From positions 180,852 to 244,851 of the forward strand of contig NZ_MVBC01000010.1 in NCBI RefSeq assembly GCF_002007105.1: a stretch of 64,000 nucleotides of DNA, read 5' to 3'. Shown here piece by piece: positions 1 through 7,642 of the stretch (position 1 is its first letter; each line of letters opens with the position of its first letter). The position numbers and the translations under genes were made by a program. Source of the DNA: Hymenobacter sp. CRA2. Its GTDB lineage: Bacteria; Bacteroidota; Bacteroidia; Cytophagales; Hymenobacteraceae. Under the pieces are notes generated by a model. That model did no database searches and was not told the origin of the DNA. It saw only the letters and a program-made list of their open reading frames with translations.

Positions 1-18
1 CAATCCAGGTGTAGCATA

Positions 19-627
19 TCAGAATTGCAGTTCGGGGGCTTCGTCGGAAAGGCAGGTCAGCTCGTAGGCTTGCAGGTTGGTGAAGCCCGGCAGCGTGGGC
101 CAGTTCACGGCCTTGATGACCACGTTGTGAATGCCGAAGAGGGCAAACAGGCGGCCGGTGATGGGCAAGGCCGCGGGCGCGTCGCAAATGCGCTTCAGGG
201 CTTTCACCTCGTCCTCGGGGTAGCGCCGGGCGTAGCGTCCGTTTTTGGGGTCGGAAGCCAGCACGCCCTTGATGGATATCTGGAAGTCGCCCTGGCTGAT
301 GTATTCTTTCACGGTGCCGTCGCGCCCCTGGATTTCCGTCGTCACGATGATCTTGTCGCGGTTAATTTCCACGATGGGCTCGTCCAGAATCAGCTGCTGG
401 CCCTGGGGCCCGAGCTGCACCCGCTGAAACACGGGCAGCCCCAACAGCCCGGTGCCCTCCTGATCGGGCGGCAGCGGCAAGCCGTACAGGTCCTCCCGGC
501 CGCGTTCTTGCAGGTAGCGGGTTTCGGTCTGCCCCAGGTTGTTGTGCGGCGGTGGGGCGTAGCGCAGCAGCGCGCTGTAGCCGAAAGCCTCGGCCGCCAG
601 GGCGCGTAGATTGACGTTAAACTGCAT
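19..627 (-). CDS. DUF6046-like phage tail-module protein
   Basis: A complete 202-residue protein whose ATG follows the tape-measure stop with a one-base gap, so it is in the tail operon. The sequence has a middle segment (about residues 75-125) of alternating beta character around EINRDKIIVTTEIQGRDGT, then a charged helix (DEVKALKRICD) and a C-terminal beta region. This resembles the DUF6046 family found next to tape-measure genes in Bacteroidota contractile phages. Its exact role is not known; position after the tape measure suggests a hub or baseplate-proximal tail component, comparable in place to LysM/gpX-type proteins. The family call is from memory of pattern and context. The rest of the tail operon is outside the window to the left. 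Confidence 0.6.
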   Translation of the reverse strand: MQFNVNLRALAAEAFGYSALLRYAPPPHNNLGQTETRYLQERGREDLYGLPLPPDQEGTGLLGLPVFQRVQLGPQGQQLILDEPIVEINRDKIIVTTEIQGRDGTVKEYISQGDFQISIKGVLASDPKNGRYARRYPEDEVKALKRICDAPAALPITGRLFALFGIHNVVIKAVNWPTLPGFTNLQAYELTCLSDEAPELQF

Positions 628-628
628 G

Positions 629-2377
629 TTAGGAAGCGGTGGTCATGGCGTTGGCGTCGTTGAGCACCGAGAGCAAGGCGGCCTGCACGTAGGCCTTCAT
701 TTTCTGGGCGCCCTCCTGCACCGTGGCCGCGTGGATGGTAGTTTGGCCCAGCTGCTGCACGTTGATGGTGATGTTGGTGTGGCCGCTGGCCGCGGGCGTG
801 GCGCTGCCCCGTCCCTTGGCGTCGGGCAGGCCGATGCTGGCCTTGGGTGCCGCGGCAGGCTTGGCGCCGGTGGCTGACCACAGCTGATCAGGCTTTTTGA
901 TGTCGCCCAGGGAGTTGGCGGGCTTTTGATCGGCCTGGAAGGAAGCCACGCCCTGCGCATACCCTTCCTTGGCCTTCTGACTGATGTTCATCAGCTGCGT
1001 CACACCTTGGGCCAGCTGCGCCGGATCCATCGTGAAAGCGCCGGCAATGACGTTGCCCAAGCCTTTGAATAGCTCCATAGCGCCGAAGGCAAACCCGTAG
1101 ATGAAGCCACGGAAGCTTTCAAACTTGTTCCAGCAGTACAATACCGCCGCCCCCAGCGCTACCACGGCAGCCACGATGAGCCCCACCGGATTGAGGTTCA
1201 TGACGACGTTGAGGATTTCCTGCACCGCTGTCCAGGCCTGAGTCAGCATCACGGCACCTTGCAACACGGCCAGAAAGCCGCCGATGGCCACCGCCACGAT
1301 GCCGATAACGTTGCCCCATTCCTGAATGAACGGCCGGGCCTGATTGATCAGCTCCAGCAAGCCCCGGACCCAGCCCAACACCTCCACCACGACCGGAATT
1401 AGTGCCTCGGAGAGCATACTTTGGGTGGTGCTCCAAGCATTATCAAACCGTGCCAGATTGGCCGCGGCCGAAGTTTGCGCAGCCGCCAGATCCGGCCCGG
1501 CCACCTGCGCCAGCTGCGCCGCAAACCGGGGCAGAAAGTCCTCGGACGATACCTGGCCGGCGTCCAGCATCTTCTCGAACTGCTCGCGGCTCACGCCCAT
1601 GGCGTCGGCGGCGATGTTCAGGGCGTTGGGCAACTGATTACCGATTTCCCCGCCGAAGTCGGCCATGGACACGGTCCCGTTGCCCACGACTTCGCCCAGC
1701 TGCTCGAACAGGGCCTTCACGTCGTCGCCGGGTGCGCCCATCACAGTGGTAGCGGCGGCCACCTGCTGAAAGATGTCGCGGGTGGCCTGGCCCTGCAGCC
1801 AGGTACCGTTCAGCGCCTTTTGCAGCGTGAGGAAGCTTTCTTTGGCCCCGCCAATGCCGAGCCCCAGCTCATTGCTGGCCTGGTCCAGAAACTGTAGGGT
1901 TTTGGTGCCCTCCTGCGCCGAGCCGGCGAGGTAGCTGATGGCTCCGTCCAGGCCCTGTTGCTCTACCACCTCGCGCACGCCCGAGAGCACCGAATCAAAC
2001 TTGCCGGGCAAGTCCCAACCTTCCACCGTCTCGTGCAGGTCGAAGGGCTCTTTGTCCTTCGATTGCGGGAGGCCGCGCAGGGCGCGCTGCGCTTTGCCGA
2101 TGCCTTTTACATCGATGTTGATGGTTCGTTTTTTCGTCAGGTCGTCGAGCGTCGTGTTGAGCGCCTCTACCTGTTTGGTAGCATCCGCCACGGCGCTGCC
2201 GATGTCGTCGGCCGCGCTTTTGACGTTGCCGGCCAGGGCCTCGAACTGCGCCGTGGCCCGCCGGGCGGCCGCCGTCAGCTTGCTAAGAGCCGCCGCGCCG
2301 GCGTCGCTGGCCTTGCGCAGCGGAACCGTCATCAGGTCCTGAAACTGCAGCGTGTAGTCAATTATCAGAGTAGCCAT
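629..2377 (-). CDS. Phage tail tape-measure protein
   Basis: 582 residues from the ATG at 2377, which begins MATLIIDYTLQF; an in-frame upstream extension to 2485 is rich in Pro/Arg and overlaps the frameshift product, so it was rejected. Residues about 50-110 are helical and coiled-coil-like. Residues about 160-330 match the tape_meas_nterm pattern (GAKESFLTLQKAL, then VMGAPGDDVKALFEQL and a stretch with FGGEIGNQLPNAL). Two long hydrophobic segments follow (about 345-395 and 400-425), usual in tape measures. It would set tail length and pass through the tube lumen. It lies directly after the tail chaperones, as in almost all long-tailed phages. At under 600 residues it predicts a fairly short tail. 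Confidence 0.85.
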   Translation of the reverse strand: MATLIIDYTLQFQDLMTVPLRKASDAGAAALSKLTAAARRATAQFEALAGNVKSAADDIGSAVADATKQVEALNTTLDDLTKKRTINIDVKGIGKAQRALRGLPQSKDKEPFDLHETVEGWDLPGKFDSVLSGVREVVEQQGLDGAISYLAGSAQEGTKTLQFLDQASNELGLGIGGAKESFLTLQKALNGTWLQGQATRDIFQQVAAATTVMGAPGDDVKALFEQLGEVVGNGTVSMADFGGEIGNQLPNALNIAADAMGVSREQFEKMLDAGQVSSEDFLPRFAAQLAQVAGPDLAAAQTSAAANLARFDNAWSTTQSMLSEALIPVVVEVLGWVRGLLELINQARPFIQEWGNVIGIVAVAIGGFLAVLQGAVMLTQAWTAVQEILNVVMNLNPVGLIVAAVVALGAAVLYCWNKFESFRGFIYGFAFGAMELFKGLGNVIAGAFTMDPAQLAQGVTQLMNISQKAKEGYAQGVASFQADQKPANSLGDIKKPDQLWSATGAKPAAAPKASIGLPDAKGRGSATPAASGHTNITINVQQLGQTTIHAATVQEGAQKMKAYVQAALLSVLNDANAMTTAS

Positions 2378-2424
2378 AGGAGAGAAAGAAAAAGGGGGAG
2401 CTTCCGTGCGGCCGCTCCCCCTCG

Positions 2425-2912
2425 TCACGCGGATTGGTGCAGCTGCCGGTGTAGCCACTGGGCTTGGCCGGCTTTGTCGCACCACACCTCGTCGGAAAGC
2501 GTCTCCGGATGTGGAATGTGCAGGTAGTGGCTGATCAGGGCATCGGCTTTGCGGATGCCGTCTTCGCCGTCCCGTTCATCCACGGGCAGCACGGTTAGAG
2601 CTTTTTTAGCGCGCCATCGAGCACTTTCACGGCCTGCACCGACTGCATGGCGGCGGCGCAACGGATTTCGTCGTCGGCCAGCAGGCGCGCATCGGAGCTA
2701 TCCTGGATGAGCAGGTTTTCGAGCAGAAATTCGCCGGCTTCGAACACCTGGTGCTGGGCAATCAGCGACATGGAGCGGGCAATGTGGGCGCGTTGCGGCT
2801 TGCGCAGGTAGCCCGTCACCTGCCCGCCGCCTTCGGTGTCGACGACAAGCTGGTAGTGGGCGTCGGCGGGCTTGGGCGCCGCACCGACGGTCGAAATGGT
2901 CAGATCAGTCAT
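2425..2912 (-). CDS. Tail assembly chaperone, -1 frameshift fusion (gpG-T-like)
   Basis: Read through the slippery heptamer at 2601-2607, the upstream frame (first 104 residues of the short form) continues into the -1 frame for 58 more residues, ending QLHQSA at 2425, giving a 162-residue product. The -1 frame has no credible start of its own: its first ATG lies inside the upstream gene and the residues before the slip look like out-of-frame noise. In lambda and many other tailed phages, gpG and gpG-T bind the tape measure and recruit tube subunits during assembly. Position immediately before the tape measure and after the tube gene fits. The frameshift is inferred from the sequence. Confidence 0.75.
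2595..2912 (-). CDS. Tail assembly chaperone, short form (gpG-like)
   Basis: 105-residue small protein between the tube gene (12 bases upstream) and the tape measure. It starts MTDLTISTVGAAPKPADAH, has a short beta N-terminus, then helices around AHIARSMSLIAQHQVFEAGE and a C-terminal helix ending VLDGALKKL. There is no detectable enzyme motif. The position, size, all-alpha character and the slippery site in its last codons identify it as the short tail chaperone. It would be made in excess over the frameshift product. Sequence similarity to a named family was not established. Confidence 0.75.
   Translation of the reverse strand: MTDLTISTVGAAPKPADAHYQLVVDTEGGGQVTGYLRKPQRAHIARSMSLIAQHQVFEAGEFLLENLLIQDSSDARLLADDEIRCAAAMQSVQAVKVLDGALKKL
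2601..2607 (-). promoter_or_regulatory. Programmed -1 ribosomal frameshift site A AAA AAG
   Basis: On the minus strand the codons cta-aaa-aag contain A AAA AAG in exactly the X-XXY-YYZ phase needed for tandem -1 slippage, six bases before the in-frame TAA. The shifted frame stays open for 58 codons. Downstream sequence can pair (CCCGT with ACGGG around a 6-base loop, 14 bases past the heptamer; alternatively CCGT with ACGG starting six bases past it). The same heptamer drives dnaX frameshifting in E. coli. Confidence 0.75.
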
Positions 2913-2924
2913 GGTTCAGCGGGA

Positions 2925-3344
2925 TTATTTCCACTCGATGTGGGAGATGATGAGCTCGTGCTCCACCTGGATGGCCGTGTCGCCCGACTTCACGTCGCGC
3001 TTGTTGCCCTTGAACTGGGCGTTCATCAGCTTGTGGGTCACCAGGCGGTTGGCCGCGTTCTGGTAGCTCACCACGATGGGAAAGGGTGGAATGTCCTGCA
3101 GGCGGCCCGAGCCGATGGCCTGCGCCAGGCGCTCCGATTCCTTGGCTTCCACGGTGATGCTGGCCTTGCACTCGTTTTTGCCGTAGCCGCGGCTGACGGG
3201 GAAGATGCCGGCGCCGAAGTTGTCGGTGATTTCCTGCGTGTCTTCGTAGGAAATGGCCGTGATGCCGAGGATGGTGCGGCCCAGGGCCTGGGCGTTGATG
3301 TCGGCCCAGCCGTAAGCCACGCCGTTGATGAGGGGTTGTGCCAT
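2925..3344 (-). CDS. Contractile tail tube protein
   Basis: 139 residues, starting five bases after the sheath stop. The protein is mainly beta (ASITVEAKESERLAQAIGSG, IPPFPIVVSYQNA, QVEHELIISHIEWK), with the size and arrangement of a phage T4 gp19/ Hcp-like tube monomer. Order sheath, tube, chaperones, tape measure is the conserved order of contractile tails. The residues KNECKASITVE and the closing IEW segment are typical of tube proteins paired with DUF2586-like sheaths in Bacteroidota phages. It would polymerise into the inner tube. The call rests on order and fold impression rather than a strong signature. Confidence 0.7.
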   Translation of the reverse strand: MAQPLINGVAYGWADINAQALGRTILGITAISYEDTQEITDNFGAGIFPVSRGYGKNECKASITVEAKESERLAQAIGSGRLQDIPPFPIVVSYQNAANRLVTHKLMNAQFKGNKRDVKSGDTAIQVEHELIISHIEWK

Positions 3345-3349
3345 GATGC

Positions 3350-4570
3350 TTAGGCCTGAATGGATTTGGTGAACCCGACGGTGCCTTTGATTTGCCGGGC
3401 CGTGCCCACGGGCACGATGGAGAAGTTGATTTCGACGGTGGAGGTGGCCAGCACGTCCTGGTCGGGGTTGACGTACACGTCTTCGGCCGATATTTCACCG
3501 GCGCGGGTCAGATTGGCCTGCAGGGCGGTTTTGCCCTTGGCTTCCAGCTCGCCCACCAGCTGCGGCTGCAGCTGGCCCTCGGGGGTGAGCAGCAGCGGCC
3601 CTTTCAGCCCCGGCAGCAGGGCCTGCCGGATGACGCGGGCAGCCTTGTTGATGGTGCGCACGTTTTCGATGTAGGCGTAGTCGCTGTCGACTTTGGCGCA
3701 GGTGTGCGAGTCGTTCCAGTAGAAGCCATCGAAGCCCGTGTGCTTCACCGCGAAGACGTAGCCCTTGTCATTAAGCGCGGTGATGTCTCCGTCGGCCAGC
3801 GCCGTAATCTTCTGCCCGTTGCAGAGGCCAGCAGCCAGGAACTTGCCGTCCGAAGCCAGGTTGAACTTGTCGAGCCAGCCGATGTTTTCGTGCACCTGCG
3901 CCACCGACAAATCGCCCAGCAGGGTGCCCACCGCGGGCACTGCCGGCCGCCCCGTTCCGGGCGTATGGTCCGAGCCAATGACCACCGACACGCCTTCGGC
4001 TTCGCCGCCGGTCATGTTGCGCAGATTCAGCAAGCCAGCCAACGAGGTGGCCAACCCATGCCCTCCCAGCAGCACAAACACGGGGCGGTGCTGCTTGAAC
4101 TCTTCGTCGACCAGCTCGGCCGCTTTGGGGATGGCAGCCACCACGTCGGCGTTCAGCCCGTCGAGGGTGGTAGCGGTGTAGCCCGCGGCCGAATCCAGGC
4201 AGATTCCCAGCTGCTTGATAGCGCCACCGGCATCGAGCAGCAGCTGCTTGGCGTGGGAGTTGGCATGGTCGGCCATATCGGCCATCGACACGGTGCGAGA
4301 CACTACGCGCAGCCACAGTACGCCGGCCGGGCTCTGGCGGAAAAACTCCGAGACGTGGTAGAAGAGCTCAGCGCTGTTGGCGGTGTCGTACACCGCATCG
4401 ATGCCCAGGTCCTGCAACTGACGCAGGGAACGGATTTCCACGGAGGTGTTCAGCGGAAGGTCAGTAGTGCCTACGCCTTGGGTTACGAGCCCGCTTACAC
4501 CGTCTTCGGTGGGGCGCTGACGGCCCAGGCCACCGCGGCCTTTGGTAATGATAACGTCTGGCTGTGCCAT
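3350..4570 (-). CDS. Contractile tail sheath protein (DUF2586-like)
   Basis: 406 residues. It begins MAQPDVIITKGRGGLGRQRP, a typical sheath N-terminal arm, followed by a glycine-rich beta segment GVSGLVTQGVG, a Rossmann-like variable domain (about 80-230, with PVFVLLGGHGLATS), and a conserved C-terminal sheath region (DSDYAYIENVRTINKAARVIRQALLP near residues 295-320, then VEINFSIVPVGTARQIKG). This matches DUF2586, the sheath family of Bacteroidota contractile phages. The ATG overlaps the stop of the upstream 63-residue gene (TAATG), suggesting coupled translation. Sheath contraction drives the tube through the target envelope. Its presence shows the tail is myovirus-type. Confidence 0.85.
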   Translation of the reverse strand: MAQPDVIITKGRGGLGRQRPTEDGVSGLVTQGVGTTDLPLNTSVEIRSLRQLQDLGIDAVYDTANSAELFYHVSEFFRQSPAGVLWLRVVSRTVSMADMADHANSHAKQLLLDAGGAIKQLGICLDSAAGYTATTLDGLNADVVAAIPKAAELVDEEFKQHRPVFVLLGGHGLATSLAGLLNLRNMTGGEAEGVSVVIGSDHTPGTGRPAVPAVGTLLGDLSVAQVHENIGWLDKFNLASDGKFLAAGLCNGQKITALADGDITALNDKGYVFAVKHTGFDGFYWNDSHTCAKVDSDYAYIENVRTINKAARVIRQALLPGLKGPLLLTPEGQLQPQLVGELEAKGKTALQANLTRAGEISAEDVYVNPDQDVLATSTVEINFSIVPVGTARQIKGTVGFTKSIQA

Positions 4571-4761
4571 TAGTTAAAAGGGTAAGAAATGAGGGTTTGG
4601 GTATTGCCGCAGTTGTAGTCCGCCGCGGCCTGGCGGGTGGTGAAGTAGTTGCCGTCGCCGGTGCCGTAGAGTTCGGTTTTGCCCAGGCTGCGCATCAGCT
4701 GCTGGGCCATGGCACGGTCGGCGGCGGTGGGTTTGGGAGGTTTCGCGCGAGGCGTTTTCAT
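4570..4761 (-). CDS. Small conserved-looking protein before the sheath gene
   Basis: 63 residues, basic N-terminus rich in Lys/Pro (MKTPRAKPPKPTAADRAM), then a helix and a short motif YGTGDGNYFTTRQAAADYN. The last base of its stop codon is shared with the sheath start (TAATG), so it belongs to the tail operon and is probably translated. The phrase FTTRQAAADYNCG resembles a small recognition element but no family can be named. Function unknown; head-to-tail joining or early assembly are guesses only. Confidence 0.55.
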   Translation of the reverse strand: MKTPRAKPPKPTAADRAMAQQLMRSLGKTELYGTGDGNYFTTRQAAADYNCGNTQTLISYPFN

Positions 4762-4921
4762 GAGGTAAAGAGGGGGTTATGGGTACCGCCAAGCCAGAAA
4801 GTCAGGCCAAGGCTTCGCCCTCCAAGCCCTCGGCCAACCTTCGCTCGATGGACGGTCGGTGGGGAGCTGCTTGGCGCTTGGGGCGTGGGGACGAAGCGGA
4901 ATGGGGCCCGGGCTGACCGGC

Positions 4922-5164
4922 TTAGTGGTCGTCGGTGGTGGGGCGGCGGGCGCGGCTCGCGTCGGCGCAGGTAAACTGAGCCGTGACGGTGATGGTGGTC
5001 AGCACCGTAAAGGCGTAGGGCAAGAGCGGCCGCCAAACGGCGGGCACGCTGTCGGCGTCGGCCTGCAGCACTTTGGTGGTGGCCAGCAGGCCCAGGCACA
5101 GCAGCTGTACCCGGCGCCAAAAGGCGGGCGTGGTGGCCCGCAGACGTTGCCAGAGGGTTTTCAT
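4922..5164 (-). CDS. Holin-like small membrane protein
   Basis: 80 residues from the ATG at 5164, which overlaps the TGA of the preceding lipoprotein gene (ATGA). It has a positively charged N-terminus (KTLWQRLR, FWRR), two hydrophobic segments (about VQLLCLGLLATTKVL and LLPYAFTVLTTITVTAQF) and a polar charged tail (RARRPTTDDH). This is the layout of class II holins. It is the last gene of a lysis cassette with lysozyme and spanin-like genes, supporting a role in releasing endolysin through the inner membrane. No sequence family is recognised. A 160-base gap without a clear gene separates it from the next tail gene. Confidence 0.55.
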   Translation of the reverse strand: MKTLWQRLRATTPAFWRRVQLLCLGLLATTKVLQADADSVPAVWRPLLPYAFTVLTTITVTAQFTCADASRARRPTTDDH

Positions 5165-5766
5165 CGGAGGGCGCGTAAGGAGAGGTTGAACAAAGCGTAG
5201 CTGCAGACCACGCCTGCCGCGGCACCCGCTACAAATACCCACCACCAGGGCCAGCCGGCCGGTTGGTACCACGCGTAGTGCGGGGCGGGTGGGCAGGGCC
5301 GCAGTTGCTGGCGCACCACCTGCGCCGGGGCCGTGGTGCGCAGAGCTTTGCGCACGAGCTGCAGTTGGTAGCCGCCGGACTGGTACCACACCCGCCCACG
5401 CACGCCCAGCGTGTCGAAGCAAAGCGTATCCAGGGGGACGGGCCGGCTGTGCACCCACTCCCGCACGCGGCGGGTGGCGGCACGGCGCTGCACGCTGTCG
5501 AGCGACACTTCTGCCTGGCGCAGCAGGGAGTCGAGGCGGCGCACGTCGAGCACATGGCGGGCCGAATCGGCCGGGCTGGGGCGGTACACCACCCGCGCTT
5601 CGGCGGCGGGTAGCACCACCGGCACCTGCACCCGCACGGTTTCGGGCACCGTCAGCTCAGGGTGCTCGGCCAGCAACTCGGCCACTTGCTGCTGAGGCGT
5701 CGGGCGCTCCAGCAAGCGGCAGCCCGTGAGCACCGCCAGCAGTATGAGGGTATGGGTGGGTTTCAT
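5161..5766 (-). CDS. Lipoprotein with C-terminal membrane segment, u-spanin candidate
   Basis: 201 residues. The N-terminus MKPTHTLILLAVLTGC is a lipoprotein signal with lipobox LTGC (Cys16). The middle is rich in charged helices (PTPQQQVAELLAEHPEL, VLDVRRLDSLLRQAEVSLDSV). Near the C-terminus, WWWVFVAGAAAGVVCSYALF is one strong membrane segment. An outer-membrane lipid anchor plus a C-terminal inner-membrane helix in one chain is the design of unimolecular spanins such as phage T1 gp11, which fuse the two membranes at the last step of lysis. The start overlaps the stop of the gene before (ATGA) and its stop overlaps the next start. No homology is claimed; this rests on topology and context. 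Confidence 0.55.
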   Translation of the reverse strand: MKPTHTLILLAVLTGCRLLERPTPQQQVAELLAEHPELTVPETVRVQVPVVLPAAEARVVYRPSPADSARHVLDVRRLDSLLRQAEVSLDSVQRRAATRRVREWVHSRPVPLDTLCFDTLGVRGRVWYQSGGYQLQLVRKALRTTAPAQVVRQQLRPCPPAPHYAWYQPAGWPWWWVFVAGAAAGVVCSYALFNLSLRALR

Positions 5767-6056
5767 TTGGCGGAGGGTTTGGGAATGCCGAGGGCGCCGC
5801 GGATGGCGGCCATGTCTACTTTCACGTCGTTGACGGCCTGCAGCACCTCTTTCTGGGTCTGGTCCTGGGCGTTGAGGCGCTGGTACACGTCGGCCTTGGT
5901 TTCCTTGGCTTCGGCCAGGTGCTGGGCCACGGTGGTTTCGGTATTGGTGAGGCGGTGCTCGGTGCTGATGGCGTAGCCGAAGGCGCTGGCGCTGAGTAGC
6001 ATGCAGATGCCAGCGGCCCACTTCACCCAATCCGCCGTTTGCTGTTGCGTACTCAT
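5763..6056 (-). CDS. Membrane-anchored coiled-coil protein of the lysis cassette
   Basis: 97 residues: short polar N-terminus, one membrane helix (about residues 12-30, VKWAAGICMLLSASAFGYAI), then a heptad-like segment (LTNTETTVAQHLAEAKETKADVY and QKEVLQAVNDVKVDM). The layout is that of an inner-membrane spanin (Rz type) or of a phage membrane coiled-coil protein. Its stop overlaps the ATG of the lipoprotein gene, as Rz and Rz1 genes often overlap. It starts 16 bases after the lysozyme stop. Whether it works with the lipoprotein as a two-part spanin or as an antiholin is open. Confidence 0.55.
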   Translation of the reverse strand: MSTQQQTADWVKWAAGICMLLSASAFGYAISTEHRLTNTETTVAQHLAEAKETKADVYQRLNAQDQTQKEVLQAVNDVKVDMAAIRGALGIPKPSAK

Positions 6057-6072
6057 GCTGCGCGGGCGTTTA

Positions 6073-6588
6073 TCAGGGCGTAAAAAACAGCTTGGCTTCT
6101 TGGCGGCGGCGCTTGAGCAGGCCCGCCAGGATGCGCTTTTCGCCGGCCTCATCCACCAGCCCGTCGCCGTCGTTGTCCACGCCGTCGCGGGTGCCATCGG
6201 CCTTGCACCACTGCTCGAAGGCCCAGCGGATTTGGGCTGATGGGCGGCCGTTGTTCACCAGCCAGATCAGGGAGTTCTTGGTCTTGGCCGACTTGCTGCA
6301 GGCTCCGGTGCCCACGTTGAAGCACCACGACACCAAAGCATCGAACTGGTTCTGGGTGTAGGGCACCCGCAGGGCCGCGGCCACGGCGGCTTCGTAGCGC
6401 ACCAGGTCTTTGGCCAGCAACTCGGCGGCTTCTTTTTCGGTGAGCACCGCCTTGCGCAGCGCCGCCTCCGCTTCCTGAATCACGTGGCCGTACCCGATGG
6501 TGGGCTGGTAGGCGGCGCAGTAGTACAGGCGGGGCATGAAGGTTTCAAACCCTTTGATGAGGCGGATACCGTTGGGGGAAGTTTTCAT
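6073..6588 (-). CDS. Phage endolysin, GH24 lysozyme
   Basis: 171 residues from the ATG at 6588. Glu15 in KGFETF, Cys24 and Thr30 in QPTIGYGH have the E-8-[DC]-5-T spacing of T4/P22-type lysozymes, with Cys in the middle place as in P22 and phage 21. The C-terminal lobe has FDALVSWCFNVGTGACSKS, the family's second signature. No signal peptide or signal anchor is seen, so it needs the holin. Residues 135-147 (DGVDNDGDGLVDE) form an acidic, EF-hand-like calcium loop inserted before the last helix. It is the first gene of the lysis cassette, and 425 bases separate it from the divergent gene at 7014. Confidence 0.9.
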   Translation of the reverse strand: MKTSPNGIRLIKGFETFMPRLYYCAAYQPTIGYGHVIQEAEAALRKAVLTEKEAAELLAKDLVRYEAAVAAALRVPYTQNQFDALVSWCFNVGTGACSKSAKTKNSLIWLVNNGRPSAQIRWAFEQWCKADGTRDGVDNDGDGLVDEAGEKRILAGLLKRRRQEAKLFFTP

Positions 6589-6758
6589 AGCAGAAAGGCT
6601 GAGTGGAAGAGGAATGGTGAGCGGTTCCCGGTCCGGTGGTGGGCCATCTGCGGCCGGCCGAAGCGGCGAGCAGTGCAGTGGCGCCGATACCGGGGTGGTT
6701 GTGCCGGATTGGTGACCCAAAACTCCTTCCCGGCGGCGCCAACGGCAAATCGGCCTCC

Positions 6759-6809
6759 GTAGTCGTGGGAGATTTTGCCACAACTAATGGCAAAATCTCC
6801 CACGACTAC
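6759..6809. repeat. Perfect 22-bp inverted repeat between divergent genes
   Basis: Arms 6759-6780 and 6788-6809 are exactly complementary over 22 bases with a 7-base loop (caactaa). It lies in the 425-base gap (6589-7013) between the lysozyme operon (leftward) and the gene at 7014 (rightward). No T-tract follows either arm, so a simple terminator is unlikely. It could be a regulator-binding palindrome serving both promoters or a cruciform. No TAnnTTTG element is clear in the gap. Confidence 0.8.
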
Positions 6810-7013
6810 CAAAGCAAAATAGGCCAAATGGACGCCTGCAACGCAGATTTGCAGCAGTTACACCGCCACAGCCTCACGCAAACCGCCGCCGCACCCGGCT
6901 AAAACCATTAGCAAGACCAACTCCTGGTCCGGCGGCTACCCAGTGCCCGGCGTTCCTCACCTTTTTTCGACATCCTTTTCACCCGGCAACAGCCACTTTT
7001 TTCTTACCTGTAC

Positions 7014-7550
7014 ATGTTACACACCCTTCTCCCCCATTTGGCCGATCATCTGCTGGCCGCCGTACCGGCCCTGGCCACCGTGGACCTGGATCGGGCGCAG
7101 CTGGACCGCTCCGACCTGCCGACGCCGCTGGCCTACCCCGCCGTGTTCCTCGATCTGGAAGATGCGCCGTGGACGGATCTAGCCGCCGGCATCCAAACCA
7201 GCCGCGCGACGTTGCGCCTCACTGTAGCCCTGGCCTTGGACAGCCTGGCTACCGATGGCAGCACTGAGCGCAGCACCGCCGTGGCGCAGTTGGAACTGCC
7301 GCAGCTGATTCACCAGGCGCTGCAGCACTACCAGGGCCCTGGCTTTGGCCCGCTGAGCCGAGTGAGCTACCGCCGCGACCGGCCCCAACACCCACAGGCG
7401 TACTGCCTGACGGTGACGTACGCCACCCAATTGCTCGATCAGGCGGCAGCGCCCGACTACCGTCCCATCAGCAACGTGGAATTGCAGCCGCAACTGGCCA
7501 GCCGCCCCCTGCCGTTGCCCGAAGCCGAACCGTACGTGCTGCCGCAGTAA
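7014..7550 (+). CDS. Putative tail terminator-like protein
   Basis: 178 residues: N-terminal helices (MLHTLLPHLADHLLAAV), a beta pair around PAVFLDLEDAPWTDLAAGIQ then RATLRLTVALAL, a helix LPQLIHQALQHYQG, and a closing strand YCLTVTYATQLLDQ. This order resembles small tail-completion or terminator proteins of tailed phages, which cap the tube and stop its growth. It is the only plus-strand gene of the tail module and converges on the small HTH gene at 7643. A strong hairpin follows directly. No named family was recognised; the role is inferred from secondary-structure pattern and location. Confidence 0.4.
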   Translation: MLHTLLPHLADHLLAAVPALATVDLDRAQLDRSDLPTPLAYPAVFLDLEDAPWTDLAAGIQTSRATLRLTVALALDSLATDGSTERSTAVAQLELPQLIHQALQHYQGPGFGPLSRVSYRRDRPQHPQAYCLTVTYATQLLDQAAAPDYRPISNVELQPQLASRPLPLPEAEPYVLPQ

Positions 7551-7552
7551 AA

Positions 7553-7592
7553 CACCAGCGCCCCGCCGTGTGGTGACGGCGGGGCGCTGGTG
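7553..7592 (+). terminator. Hairpin terminator, 17-bp perfect stem
   Basis: Arms 7553-7569 and 7576-7592 pair perfectly around a 6-base loop, starting two bases after the stop of the gene at 7014. There is no long T-tract. It may act for both converging genes. Confidence 0.7.
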
Positions 7593-7642
7593 CGTGGCGT
7601 GGGCGTTTGGCGGCCGCGCTGCCTCGGCATGGCGACGGGTGC

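Noticed and set aside
2378..2485. N-terminal extension of the tape measure
   Set aside because: It would overlap the frameshifted chaperone end and reads as low-complexity Pro/Arg/Ser; MATLIIDYTL is the natural start.
3392..4573. 393-codon plus-strand frame over the sheath gene
   Set aside because: Shadow of the sheath gene; no fold motif and His/Gln/Gly-rich composition.
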